This document shows positions 1 to 7,876 of a stretch of DNA of 64,000 nucleotides, in pieces. A model generated the notes under the pieces. The model made no database searches. It worked only from the letters and a program-made list of their open reading frames with translations, and was not told the origin of the DNA. The DNA is taken from NCBI RefSeq assembly GCF_030657435.1, contig NZ_JAUTWS010000010.1, forward strand, positions 124,001 through 188,000. The letters are read 5' to 3'. A program made the position numbers and the translations under genes. This DNA comes from Paracraurococcus lichenis (lineage in GTDB: Bacteria > Pseudomonadota > Alphaproteobacteria > Acetobacterales > Acetobacteraceae). Each line of letters starts with the position of its first letter. Position 1 is the stretch's first letter.

Positions 1-894
1 CTCTCCTGGTCGGTGCTGCGCGGCCTGGCCGCGCGCTGCGACCCGGGGGTGCTGAACCTCGCCTTCGTCTTCCTCCTCGTCGGCTACGGCACCAAGGCCG
101 GCCTCGTGCCGCTGCATTCCTGGCTGCCGGATGCCGAGGCCGAGGGGCCGATCGCCATCTCCGCCGTGCTCTCGGGCCTGCTGCTCAACGCCGCGCTGCA
201 TGCCGTGGTGCGGGCCAAGGCGATCGTCGGCGCGCATCCCGGCGCCGTCACGCCGGAGCCCTTCCTCCTCGCCTTCGGCCTCGCTTCGCTCCTCGTCGCC
301 GCCTTCGCGCTCTGGCGCCGGCGCGACGCGCGGCGCTTCTTCGCCTGGTCGAGCATCGAGCATATGGGCCTCGCCGCCATCGCCTTCGGCCTCGGCGGCG
401 CCACGGCGAACCTCGCGGGGCTGCTGCACATGCTGGGGCACTCGCTGACCAAGTCGGCGGTCTTCTTCGGCATCGGCCATGCGGCGCAGCGCAAGGGCTC
501 GCAGAAGGTCGCCGATATCGGCGGGCTGGCGGCCAGCGATCCGGCGCTCGGCTGGGGCCTGGCGCTGGCCATCGCCGCCGTCGCCGGCCTGCCGCCCTTC
601 GCGCTCTTCGCCTCCGAATTCCTGCTGCTGACCGAGGCCGCGGCGATGCGCTGGTGGCTCATCCTGCCGCTCGGCGTCGGCCTGCTGACGGCCGCGGCAG
701 CCAAGATCCAGACGCTTCAGGCGCTCTGCCTGGGCGATCCGACGCGGGATGCAGCCGACGCCCCGGCGCGCTGGACGGACCGCACCACGCTCGGGCCGAT
801 CTGGCTGCATCTCGGCCTCGCCCTGGTGCTCGGCATCGCCCTGCCCGGCCCGCTTGCCGCGCTGCTCGCCGCCGCCGCGAGGATCCCGGGATGA
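1..894 (+). CDS. hyfF: HyfF-type proton-channel membrane subunit (5' end outside window)
   Basis: The frame is open from base 1, so the start lies outside the window; 297 C-terminal residues are visible. It belongs to the antiporter-like membrane family shared by complex I (NuoL/M/N), Mrp antiporters and group 4 hydrogenases. The block GTKAGLVPLHSWLPDAEAE, followed by many hydrophobic helices, is typical of HyfF-type subunits. The buried Lys and His residues of these helices form the proton path in the family. The stop codon overlaps the ATG of the large-subunit gene (ATGA), so the genes are probably translationally coupled. HyfB or another NuoL-like subunit cannot be formally excluded because the N-terminus is missing. 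Confidence 0.85.
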   Translation, partial: LSWSVLRGLAARCDPGVLNLAFVFLLVGYGTKAGLVPLHSWLPDAEAEGPIAISAVLSGLLLNAALHAVVRAKAIVGAHPGAVTPEPFLLAFGLASLLVAAFALWRRRDARRFFAWSSIEHMGLAAIAFGLGGATANLAGLLHMLGHSLTKSAVFFGIGHAAQRKGSQKVADIGGLAASDPALGWGLALAIAAVAGLPPFALFASEFLLLTEAAAMRWWLILPLGVGLLTAAAAKIQTLQALCLGDPTRDAADAPARWTDRTTLGPIWLHLGLALVLGIALPGPLAALLAAAARIPG

Positions 895-2399
895 GCGCGC
901 TCGACATCATCCGCCGCGGCGCGCCGCAGGACTGCCGGCCCTGGCCCCGCTTCCTGCTGACCCGCCCGCAATGGGGCGCACTGGCCGAGGCGCTGCCGGC
1001 CGGGGAGGCGCCGGCGCTGATGGCGCTCTGGGCCGAGCCGGCGATGATCCATGCCGCCTTCTGGATCGAGGCCGAGCGCGGCCTGCTGCTGGCAAGCTGC
1101 CCGGCACCCGATGGCCGCTACCCCGCCCTCTCGCCCGCCCGGCCCGGCGCGGTGCGGTTCGAGCGCATGGTCCGCGACCTCTGGGGCCATGTGGCGGAAG
1201 GGGCGGTCGACCTCCGCCCCTGGCTCGACCATGGCCACTGGCCGCAGGCGGCGCCGCTCTCGGCCAGGCCCGCCGCGGTCACGGCGGCACCGCCGCAGCC
1301 GGAATTCCTCCCCGTCGAGGGCGAGGGCGTGCACCAGATCCCGGTCGGGCCCGTGCATGCCGGCATCATCGAGCCGGGGCATTTCCGCTTCCACGTCCAG
1401 GGCGAGACGGTGGCGCGGCTGGAGGAGCGGCTGGGCTACCTGCACAAGGGCCATATCGGCCTGATGCTGGGCAAGCCGGCGCGCGCCGCGGCGCGCTTCG
1501 CCGCACGGCTCTCGGGCGACAGCACGGTCGCGCATGCCTGGGCCTTCGCGCAGGCGGTGGAGCGGGCGACGGGCGCCGTGCCCTCGCCCCGCGCCCTGGC
1601 GCTGCGGGCCGTCATGGCGGAGCTGGAACGGATCCACAACCACCTGAACGACTGGGGCTTCGTCTGCAACGACGCCGCCTTCGCCTATCCCCATGCCCGC
1701 TGCGGCGCGCTGCGGGAGGGCGTGCTGCGCGCCTGCATGGCCGCCTTCGGGCACCGCCTGATGATGGACCGCGTGGTCCCGGGCGGCGTCAGCGGCGACC
1801 TCGCGCCCGGCGGAGCGGAGGCGATCCTCGCCGTGCTCGAAGTGGTCGAGGCGGAGAGCCCCGCGCTGGTCGCGATCTACGACTCGCATGCCAGCCTGCA
1901 GGACCGCGTGGTCGGCACCGGCATCGTGGCGGCGCCGCTGGTCGCGCGCTTCGCGGCAGGCGGTCATGTCGGCCGCGCCGCCGGCCGCGGCTTCGATGCC
2001 AGGACGGCGGCGCGCTACGCGCCCTATGACGCCATGCCGCCGGAAGTGCCCGTGCTGCCGCAGGGCGACGTCGATGCGCGGGTGCGGGTGCGCATCGCCG
2101 AGATCGGGGAATCCGTCCGCCTGCTGCGCGCGCTGCTGGCCGACCTGCCGGCGGGCGAGTTGCTGGTGCCGCTGCCGCCGCGCGCCGGCGAGGGGATCGG
2201 CCTGGTCGAGGCCTTCCGCGGCGACTGCCTGCACTGGGTCTCGCTGGACGAGGGCGGCGTGCTGCGCGGGGTCTTCCCGCGCGATCCCTCCTGGCTGCAA
2301 TGGCCGCTGCTGGAGGCCGCGATCGAGGGCAACATCGTCGCCGACTTCCCGCTCTGCAACAAGAGCTTCAACTGTTCCTACAGCGGTGTCGATCTCTGA
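891..2399 (+). CDS. hyfG: HyfG/NuoCD-like large subunit lacking NiFe-site cysteines
   Basis: 502 residues. The N-terminal ~150 residues resemble the NuoC/30-kDa part and the remainder the NuoD/hydrogenase large-subunit part (EGVHQIPVGPVHAGIIEPGH at the junction, ELERIHNHLNDWG in the core). In true group 4 [NiFe] hydrogenases four cysteines in two CxxC motifs bind the metal centre. Here the first motif reads RLSGDSTVAH (residues 206-215), with Ser208 and Ser211 where Cys is expected. The last one reads FNCSYSG (493-499), with Ser496 and Gly499 in place of Cys. No NiFe centre can be built, so the product is probably part of an energy-converting-hydrogenase-related (Ehr) complex rather than a hydrogenase. 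The electron acceptor or donor is unknown. ATG 891 was chosen because it overlaps the upstream stop. Confidence 0.88.
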   Translation: MSALDIIRRGAPQDCRPWPRFLLTRPQWGALAEALPAGEAPALMALWAEPAMIHAAFWIEAERGLLLASCPAPDGRYPALSPARPGAVRFERMVRDLWGHVAEGAVDLRPWLDHGHWPQAAPLSARPAAVTAAPPQPEFLPVEGEGVHQIPVGPVHAGIIEPGHFRFHVQGETVARLEERLGYLHKGHIGLMLGKPARAAARFAARLSGDSTVAHAWAFAQAVERATGAVPSPRALALRAVMAELERIHNHLNDWGFVCNDAAFAYPHARCGALREGVLRACMAAFGHRLMMDRVVPGGVSGDLAPGGAEAILAVLEVVEAESPALVAIYDSHASLQDRVVGTGIVAAPLVARFAAGGHVGRAAGRGFDARTAARYAPYDAMPPEVPVLPQGDVDARVRVRIAEIGESVRLLRALLADLPAGELLVPLPPRAGEGIGLVEAFRGDCLHWVSLDEGGVLRGVFPRDPSWLQWPLLEAAIEGNIVADFPLCNKSFNCSYSGVDL

Positions 2400-2971
2400 T
2401 GCAGCCCTTGAGGCGCATGCTCTGGCCGCAACTGGCGCGCGGGCTGTTCGGCCGGCCGCTGACCGATCCCGCGCCCGTCGTCTCGGACGAGGTGGTGCGG
2501 GCCCTGGCGAAGCGGCTGGAGGAGACGGCGCGGGCGAGCCTCGGCCGCAGCCTCGCCATCCGGCAGGTGGATGCCGGGAGCTGCAATGGCTGCGAGCTCG
2601 AGATCAACGCGCTCAACAACGTGGTCTACGACCTCGAGCGCTTCGGGCTGCGCTTCGTCGCCTCTCCCCGCCATGCCGATGTGCTGCTGGTGACCGGCCC
2701 GCTGACGCGCAACATGAAGGAGGCGCTGCTGCGCACCCGCGCCTGCACGCCCGACCCCTGCTTCGTCGTCGCGGTCGGCGACTGCGCGGTGGATGGCGGC
2801 GTCTTCAAGGGCTCCTATGCGGTCGAAGGCGGCATCGGCGCCGCGCTGCGGGTCGACCTGGTGATCCCTGGCTGCCCGCCGACGCCGACGCAGATGCTGG
2901 AAGGCCTGCTGGCGCTGCTGGAGGCGCAAGCATCGCCCGCGAAGGGCGCCCCGCCGGCGGCCCGGAGCTAG
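2399..2971 (+). CDS. hyfI: HyfI/NuoB-like [4Fe-4S] small subunit
   Basis: 190 residues, starting at an ATG that overlaps the upstream TGA (TGATG). It is the iron-sulfur subunit that would contact the hyfG product at the quinone/NiFe pocket. The cluster ligands are all present: CNGCELEI gives two Cys, GDCAVDGG one and the PGCPP motif the fourth, as in the N2 cluster of complex I. Retention of this cluster beside a large subunit without NiFe ligands suggests the complex still moves electrons. The C-terminal ~20 residues are Ala/Pro-rich. The stop overlaps the stop of a convergent small gene at a shared CTAG. Confidence 0.88.
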   Translation: MQPLRRMLWPQLARGLFGRPLTDPAPVVSDEVVRALAKRLEETARASLGRSLAIRQVDAGSCNGCELEINALNNVVYDLERFGLRFVASPRHADVLLVTGPLTRNMKEALLRTRACTPDPCFVVAVGDCAVDGGVFKGSYAVEGGIGAALRVDLVIPGCPPTPTQMLEGLLALLEAQASPAKGAPPAARS

Positions 2972-3189
2972 AAGCGGTTGGATTTCTGCCGGAAGCGGTA
3001 GTCGCGCGTGAAATGCCGGCTGCCACTGCGGCTGTGGCTGCGGCCCGAGCCGCCGAAGCGGGCGCCGCCGCGCACCGGTTGCACGGTATCCGGGGGATCG
3101 GGCGGCTGCGGCCGCACCGCCGCCGCGGCATGGGCGGCCATGGGCGCGGCGGCGAGCAGGGCAGCGAGCAATGCGCGGCGCGACAGCAT
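2968..3189 (-). CDS. Small secreted hypothetical protein
   Basis: 73 residues, no recognised family. The N-terminus MLSRRALLAALLAAAPMAAH is a clear signal peptide with a twin Arg, an Ala/Leu core and an Ala-rich cleavage region near residue 20-24. The mature part of about 50 residues is Pro/Arg/Ser-rich (PQPPDPPDT, then an SGRSHSRSGS stretch) and ends in a basic tail, with no cysteine. The gene converges with hyfI and the two stop codons share the palindrome CTAG. Signal peptide and coding-like composition support a real gene; function is unknown. Confidence 0.55.
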   Translation of the reverse strand: MLSRRALLAALLAAAPMAAHAAAAVRPQPPDPPDTVQPVRGGARFGGSGRSHSRSGSRHFTRDYRFRQKSNRF

Positions 3190-3249
3190 CCATGCGTCTC
3201 CCGGAACGGAGCCGCACCGAAACAGCTTCGCACGAGTCGCCGCAAGCGG

Positions 3250-3288
3250 AAAAGAAAGCGGGCCGGCCGGACGCATCCAGCCGGCCCG
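3250..3288 (-). terminator. Rho-independent terminator after the amidase gene
   Basis: On the minus strand a 9-bp G/C stem (CGGGCCGGC / GCCGGCCCG, plus-strand 3259-3267 and 3280-3288) is followed by the T-rich run CTTTCTTTT. It lies about 220 bases past the amidase stop. The rest of the 317-base gap 3190-3506 shows no gene. Confidence 0.6.
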
Positions 3289-3506
3289 TTGGCTGCCTGT
3301 TGGGGCCGCCAGTCTGGCAACGGCTTGCCGGGAAATAGCCGTCACCGAACGCCGTCCGTCCGAACCCCTGCAGGGCATCAGGACGACATCCGAAGTCTCA
3401 CCCAACACGGCTCAACGGAAGATGTGACGCCGCTTACAACGCGGCAATGCGGTGCCTCGTCTCGGATCCGCAGGTTGATGACGTGGAATGCTCGCGCACC
3501 GCTGCG

Positions 3507-4856
3507 TCATTGCGGCGCGAGCGTCGCTTCCACCGCCGCTGCCGTGGCGAAGAGCGCTGCATCCGCCATCGCCTCGCCGGTCAGCATCAGCCCCACCGGC
3601 GCCTCGCCCGGCCGATGGATCGGCAGGCTGATGCTGCAGCGGTCGAGGAAATTGCCGACCGCGGTGTTGCGCAGCAGCAGCAGGTTCACGCGGTTGTACT
3701 CCGCCTCCGGCTCCAGCGCGGGGATGGCGGGCGGGATGATCGGGCAGGTCGGCGTGACCACCGCGTCATAGGCGCCGGTGCGCGCGGCGATGGCGGCGAT
3801 CAACCGGGCGCGATGCTGCGCCAGGTCGATGTAGTCGGCGGCCGACATGCGCTCGCCGCGGCGGATGCGGGCCAGGATGCGCGGGTCGTACTGCCCGCCC
3901 TTCGCCGCGATCAGGCCGCGATGCCAGGCCCAGGCCTCGCTGGCCGCGAAACCGCCGGTGGCGTTCACCACCGGCAGTTCGGCAAGCTCGGGGATGTCGA
4001 ACAACTCGATCCGCGCGCCGGCGGCCGAGAGGCGGGCGAGCGCCCCCTGGAAGGCGCCGGCGACCGTGTCGTCCATGTCCTCGGTCAGGAAGGTGCCGCG
4101 GGGCAGGCCGAGGCGGAGCCCGGCGACGCCGCGCGGCGCGAGCGGCGCCGGGTTCTCCTCGCCGCTGATCACCGCGTCCAGCAGGTGGCAGCAGGCGACG
4201 CTGCGCGCGAGCGGCCCGACGGAATCGAGCGATGGCGAGAGCGGCAGCACGCCCTTGATGGGCACGCGCCGCGCCGTCGGCTTGTAGCCGACCACGCCGC
4301 ACATCGCCGCCGGCACGCGGCAGGAGCCGCCGGTATCGGTGCCCAGGCCGCCGAAGCCCATATGGTCGGCGGCGGCGACCGCGGCGCCCGAGGAGGAGCC
4401 GCCCGGGATCCGCCCCGTCCTTCGGTCCCAGGGGCTCCGCGGCGTGCCGTAATGCGGGTTGATGCCGAGGCCGCTGAAGGCGAACTCGGTCATGTTGGTG
4501 CGACCGATGACGACGAAGCCCAGCCGCTTCAGCCGCGCGACCACCGGCGCGTCCGCGGCCGCCGGCGGCGCATCCTTTAGCGCGGCGGAGCCGGCCGGCG
4601 TCGGGTGGCCATGCTCGTCGAAGAGGTCCTTGATCGTGACGGGGATGCCGGCCCAGGGGCTCGGCGCGCGGCCGGCATGGCGCAGCGCGTCCATGGCGCG
4701 GGCCTGGGCGCGCGCGGCCTCGGCATGCACGGTGGTGAAGGCGCGTGCGCCCTCCCCGCCCGGATCGGCGATGCGGTCCAGCGCGGCATCGACCAGGCTG
4801 GCGGCGGAGATGCGGCCCGTGGCCAGGGCGGCGGCGGCGTCGGCGATGTGCTGCAT
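3507..4856 (-). CDS. Amidase-signature family hydrolase
   Basis: 449 residues, the normal length for amidase-signature enzymes, which hydrolyse C-N bonds of amides (GatA, AtzF and similar). The Ser-cisSer-Lys triad is visible: Lys76 in VTIKDLFD, Ser154 in PGGSSSGAA and nucleophile Ser178 in GTDTGGSCRVPAA. No GatB or GatC gene is adjacent, so a metabolic amidase is more likely than the Glu-tRNA amidotransferase subunit. The substrate cannot be read from the sequence. A 49-residue gene lies 42 bases upstream on the same strand and is probably co-transcribed. Confidence 0.9.
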   Translation of the reverse strand: MQHIADAAAALATGRISAASLVDAALDRIADPGGEGARAFTTVHAEAARAQARAMDALRHAGRAPSPWAGIPVTIKDLFDEHGHPTPAGSAALKDAPPAAADAPVVARLKRLGFVVIGRTNMTEFAFSGLGINPHYGTPRSPWDRRTGRIPGGSSSGAAVAAADHMGFGGLGTDTGGSCRVPAAMCGVVGYKPTARRVPIKGVLPLSPSLDSVGPLARSVACCHLLDAVISGEENPAPLAPRGVAGLRLGLPRGTFLTEDMDDTVAGAFQGALARLSAAGARIELFDIPELAELPVVNATGGFAASEAWAWHRGLIAAKGGQYDPRILARIRRGERMSAADYIDLAQHRARLIAAIAARTGAYDAVVTPTCPIIPPAIPALEPEAEYNRVNLLLLRNTAVGNFLDRCSISLPIHRPGEAPVGLMLTGEAMADAALFATAAAVEATLAPQ

Positions 4857-4898
4857 GCGCCGATGCTGGCCGCGCCGCGGCCGGCGGGCAAGATGGCG

Positions 4899-5048
4899 TT
4901 ACCCCGTGGGATCGTCGTCGTTGGCGGGCGGGAACTGCTCGATGCGCTCGACCGCCGCGGGGTACATCAGCGCGCCGAACATCCAGCCCTCGAGAAGCAC
5001 GAAGCCCTCTTCCGTTTCGGATGCCGCGTCCGACCTGTCGTCGCTCAT
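4899..5048 (-). CDS. Small acidic hypothetical protein upstream of amidase
   Basis: 49 residues, acidic, beginning MSDDRSDAASETEEG, with a central hydrophobic/aromatic stretch (FVLLEGWMFGALMYP) and an acidic end (ANDDDPTG). No family recognised. It is in tandem with the amidase gene, 42 bases apart, and divergent from gntR. It could be a small accessory protein of the amidase, but only position supports that. Confidence 0.5.
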   Translation of the reverse strand: MSDDRSDAASETEEGFVLLEGWMFGALMYPAAVERIEQFPPANDDDPTG

Positions 5049-5128
5049 GTCGCAATTCCCCGGGGTGGTTCCACCGTGACAATGCCGAGGGTGGAGGCAT
5101 GTTCCACCACTAGCGGGTTGTTCATCGG

Positions 5129-5149
5129 CTCTGCCATCTGCTATAGCAG
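5129..5149. promoter_or_regulatory. Operator-like palindrome at the gntR start
   Basis: CTGCCAT-N5-ATAGCAG, a 7-bp inverted repeat with one mismatch, ending 7 bases before the ATG of the GntR gene. A 21-base block here differs by a single base from the one at 6811-6831 in front of the TRAP operon. The match suggests one regulator acts at both sites, most likely the GntR protein itself. Confidence 0.65.
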
Positions 5150-5155
5150 TTGGAC

Positions 5156-5863
5156 ATGAGCGCCGCCGCACCGCACCCGGTCGCAAGGCTCGCCGAGGAG
5201 GATACGTTGTCGCTGGCCGAGCGGGCCTACCGCCGGCTGCGCGACGCCATCGTCCAGGGCGCCCTTCCCTCCGGCAGCCGCATCTCGGAACGCAGCCTGG
5301 CTGCATCGCTCGGCATTTCCGCCCAGCCGGTGCGGGAGGCGCTGCGGCGCCTGGAACAGGACGGCATGGTCGTCACCCTGCCCCGCCGCGGCACCGTCGT
5401 CGCCGATTTCGGGCCGGAGCGGCAGGCGGAGATGGGCCGCATCCGCGCCGCTCTCGAAGGCGCCGCCGCCGCGCTGACCGCCGGGCGCGCCGACGCGGAG
5501 GCGCTGGCCGCGCTCGCCGCGCAGCTTGCGGCCATGCGGGAGGCGACGGCGGCGGGGAAGCCGGACCTCGTCTCCGCGGCGAACGAGCGCTTCCACGGCC
5601 TGATCCATGAGGCGACGGGCAACGTCTTCCTCATCCGCTCACTCGCCGCGCTGCGGGCCTATGACCATTTCGGCCGGGTGCGGGCGCTGAACGCCACGCC
5701 GACCGAACTGCCCCGCGCGCTGGAGGAGCATGCCGGCATCCTCGCCGCGCTGCAGGCGCGCGACCCCGACTTGGCCGAGACCCGGATGCGCGCGCATGTG
5801 CTGCGCTCGCTCGAGGTCGGCGGCCTTCTGCCCACGACCTCGACAAGGAACCACGCCCCATGA
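5156..5863 (+). CDS. GntR-family regulator (FadR/FCD subfamily)
   Basis: 235 residues from ATG 5156. The N-terminal winged helix includes LAERAYRRLRDAIVQGALP and ERSLAASLGISAQPVREALR, the GntR recognition helix. The all-helical C-terminal half is the ligand-binding FCD type (NERFHGLIHEATGN, then EHAGILAAL). ATG 5156 has no ribosome-binding site. An in-frame TTG at 5207 is preceded by a strong GAGGAGGA, so translation may begin there, giving 218 residues, or the ATG may be read on a leaderless message. The stop overlaps the next gene by 4 bases. It probably controls the following lyase and TRAP genes through the two palindromes described. Confidence 0.88.
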   Translation: MSAAAPHPVARLAEEDTLSLAERAYRRLRDAIVQGALPSGSRISERSLAASLGISAQPVREALRRLEQDGMVVTLPRRGTVVADFGPERQAEMGRIRAALEGAAAALTAGRADAEALAALAAQLAAMREATAAGKPDLVSAANERFHGLIHEATGNVFLIRSLAALRAYDHFGRVRALNATPTELPRALEEHAGILAALQARDPDLAETRMRAHVLRSLEVGGLLPTTSTRNHAP

Positions 5864-6783
5864 CCCTGCCGCTCGAGGGCGTCCGCAAGGCGCTCACCGG
5901 CATCTCCGGCATCCTGGTCACGCCCATGGATGCCGAGGACCGGATCGTCCCGCAGCGCCTCTCGCCCATCATCGCCCGCGCCGCCGCGGCCGGCGTCGAT
6001 GCATTGACCGTGAACGGCAATACCGGGGAGTTCTACGGCCTCTCCTTCGCGGAAGCCGAGCGGATGCAGGCCGAGGTGCCGGCGCTGATCGAAGGGCGCA
6101 CCGCCGTGGTGGCCGGCGTCGGCCGCAGCCTGGTCGAGGCCTGCGCGCTGGCCCGCCGCGCCAGGGCCGATGGCGCCGATGCCATCATGGTCCACCAGCC
6201 GCCCGATCCCTTCGTCGCGCCCCGCGGCGTCGTCGCCTATGTCGCCAGGGTCGCGGAGGCGGCGGGCCTGCCCGTGGTGCTCTACCTGCGCAACGACGGC
6301 ATCGGCCTGCCGGCGATCGAGTCGCTGTGCCGGGTGCCCGGCGTCGTCGGCGTGAAATGGGCGACGCCGAACGTCATGGTGTTGGCCCAGGCCATCCGCC
6401 GCGCCGGGCCCGATGTCTCCTTCATCTGCGGCCTGGCCGAGCCCTGGGCGCCGCCCATGACGGCGCTCGGCGCGCAGGGCTTCACCTCCGGCCTGATCAA
6501 TGTCGTGCCGGAGAAGTCGGTCGCCATCCTGCAGGCGCTGCGAGCCGGGGACTTCGCCCGCGCCAATGCCGGGATCGCGGCGATCCATGCCTTCGAGGCG
6601 CTGCGGTCCGAGGAGCAGAACGGCGCCAATGTCGCGGTGGTGAAGGCGGCGCTCACGCTCTCCGGCATCGATGTCGGCGCGGCGCGGGCGCCGGCCGCCT
6701 GGCCGCTGCCGCCCGGCTCGGCCGCCGCGTTGCGCGACCTGCTGGCCGGCTGGGGCCTGCTGCCGCGCGCGGCCGCGGAATAG
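5860..6783 (+). CDS. DapA/NanA-family lyase (dihydrodipicolinate synthase superfamily)
   Basis: 307 residues, a (beta/alpha)8 class I aldolase of the DHDPS/NAL family. The substrate-carboxylate motif is GNTGEFYG (53-60, family GTTGE). The Schiff-base lysine is Lys166 in GVVGVKWA and a Tyr (Tyr142, LYLRND) sits at the usual active-site strand. The YLRND variant is unlike the YN-P-RT of true DapA, so lysine synthesis is unlikely; cleavage or dehydration of a sugar acid or other 2-keto acid is more probable. It lies between gntR and a TRAP transporter, which suggests that it acts on the imported substrate. Confidence 0.85.
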   Translation: MTLPLEGVRKALTGISGILVTPMDAEDRIVPQRLSPIIARAAAAGVDALTVNGNTGEFYGLSFAEAERMQAEVPALIEGRTAVVAGVGRSLVEACALARRARADGADAIMVHQPPDPFVAPRGVVAYVARVAEAAGLPVVLYLRNDGIGLPAIESLCRVPGVVGVKWATPNVMVLAQAIRRAGPDVSFICGLAEPWAPPMTALGAQGFTSGLINVVPEKSVAILQALRAGDFARANAGIAAIHAFEALRSEEQNGANVAVVKAALTLSGIDVGAARAPAAWPLPPGSAAALRDLLAGWGLLPRAAAE

Positions 6784-6810
6784 GAACGGCGGAGGGTGCT
6801 TCCCGGCGCC

Positions 6811-6831
6811 CTCTGCCATCTGCTATGGCAG
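6811..6831. promoter_or_regulatory. Operator-like palindrome before the TRAP operon
   Basis: Perfect inverted repeat CTGCCAT-N5-ATGGCAG, 28 bases after the lyase stop and 53 before the dctP start. It is the second copy of the element at 5129-5149 (20 of 21 bases identical). It probably binds the GntR protein and allows dctPQM to respond to the same ligand. Confidence 0.7.
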
Positions 6832-6884
6832 CGATAGATCACCCGGGCGGCGCAAGACCGCCTGGGCCGAGGAGGAGGCTTCCG

Positions 6885-7871
6885 ATGACCGTGCTCACCC
6901 CGTCCCGCCGCGCCCTGCTGGCAGCGACACTGGCAACCCCCTGGATCGCCAACCGCGCCGCCGCCCAGGGCATCACGCTCCGCGCCGCCGACATCCACCC
7001 CGACGGCTACCCGACCATCGAGGGCGTGAAGTTCATGGGCAAGCTGGTCGAGGAGCGGACCGGCGGCCGCATCAGGATCCAGATGTTCCACTCCCGCCAG
7101 CTCGGCGAGGAGAAGGACACGCTGGAGCAGACCCGCTTCGGCGTCATCGACTTCACCCGCGTGAACACCGCGCCGCTGAACAACCTGGTGCCGGCGACCA
7201 TCGCGCTCGGCCTGCCCTTCCTGTTCCGCGACACCGCCCACATGCACAAGGTGATGGACGGCCCGCTCGGCGAGGAGATCGGCCGCGACACCACCTCCTA
7301 CGGCCTGGTCACCATGGCCTATTACGACAGCGGCGCGCGCAGCTTCTATACCAAGCCCCGCTCGGTGCAGGAGCCTGATGCGCTCAAGGGCCTGAAGATC
7401 CGCGTGCAGCAATCCGACATGTGGGTGGCCCTGATGCGCGCCTTCGGCGCCAATGCCACGCCGCTGCCCTTCGGGGAGGTCTATTCCGCGCTGCAGACCG
7501 GCGTGGTGGACGGCGCCGAGAACAACGAGCCGACCTACTTCACCTCCCGCCACTTCGAGGTGGCGAAGTTCTACACCCGGACGGAGCACAGCAACTCCCC
7601 CGAGATCCTGGCGATGAGCAAGCGCAGCTACGACAAGCTGGCCAAGCCCGACCAGGAAATCCTGCGCCAGGCGGCGAAGGAGAGCGTGCCGCATATGCGC
7701 AAGCTCTGGACCGCGATGGAGGAGGAGGCCCGCGCCAAGGTCGTCGCCGGCGGCGCGCAGATCCTGGACGCCGACAAGGCCGCCTACGAGAAGCTGTCCC
7801 AGCCGATCTACGACCAGTTCGTCAAGGACGCCAAGCTGAAGTCGCTGGTCGAGCGCATCCGGGCGGCCTGA
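6885..7871 (+). CDS. dctP: TRAP transporter substrate-binding protein (DctP type)
   Basis: 328 residues with an N-terminal signal containing a twin Arg (SRRALLAATLATPWIANRAAA). The mature protein has DctP-family landmarks: QLGEEKDTLEQTRFGVIDF, the GLPFLFRD region, LKGLKIRVQ, and PLPFGEVYSALQTGVVDGAE with the conserved Arg that clamps a carboxylate ligand in the preceding strand. It would bind an organic acid in the periplasm and deliver it to the DctQM permease encoded next. GGAGGAGG lies about 7 bases before the ATG. The small permease gene starts 5 bases after the stop. Confidence 0.93.
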   Translation: MTVLTPSRRALLAATLATPWIANRAAAQGITLRAADIHPDGYPTIEGVKFMGKLVEERTGGRIRIQMFHSRQLGEEKDTLEQTRFGVIDFTRVNTAPLNNLVPATIALGLPFLFRDTAHMHKVMDGPLGEEIGRDTTSYGLVTMAYYDSGARSFYTKPRSVQEPDALKGLKIRVQQSDMWVALMRAFGANATPLPFGEVYSALQTGVVDGAENNEPTYFTSRHFEVAKFYTRTEHSNSPEILAMSKRSYDKLAKPDQEILRQAAKESVPHMRKLWTAMEEEARAKVVAGGAQILDADKAAYEKLSQPIYDQFVKDAKLKSLVERIRAA

Positions 7872-7876
7872 GCGCC

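Noticed and set aside
891..2399. Functional [NiFe] hydrogenase large subunit
   Set aside because: None of the four metal-ligand cysteines is present at the expected positions, so hydrogenase activity is not claimed.
5860..6783. dapA of lysine biosynthesis
   Set aside because: The active-site Tyr region (LYLRND) differs from true DapA and the gene lies in a transport-catabolism operon under a GntR regulator.
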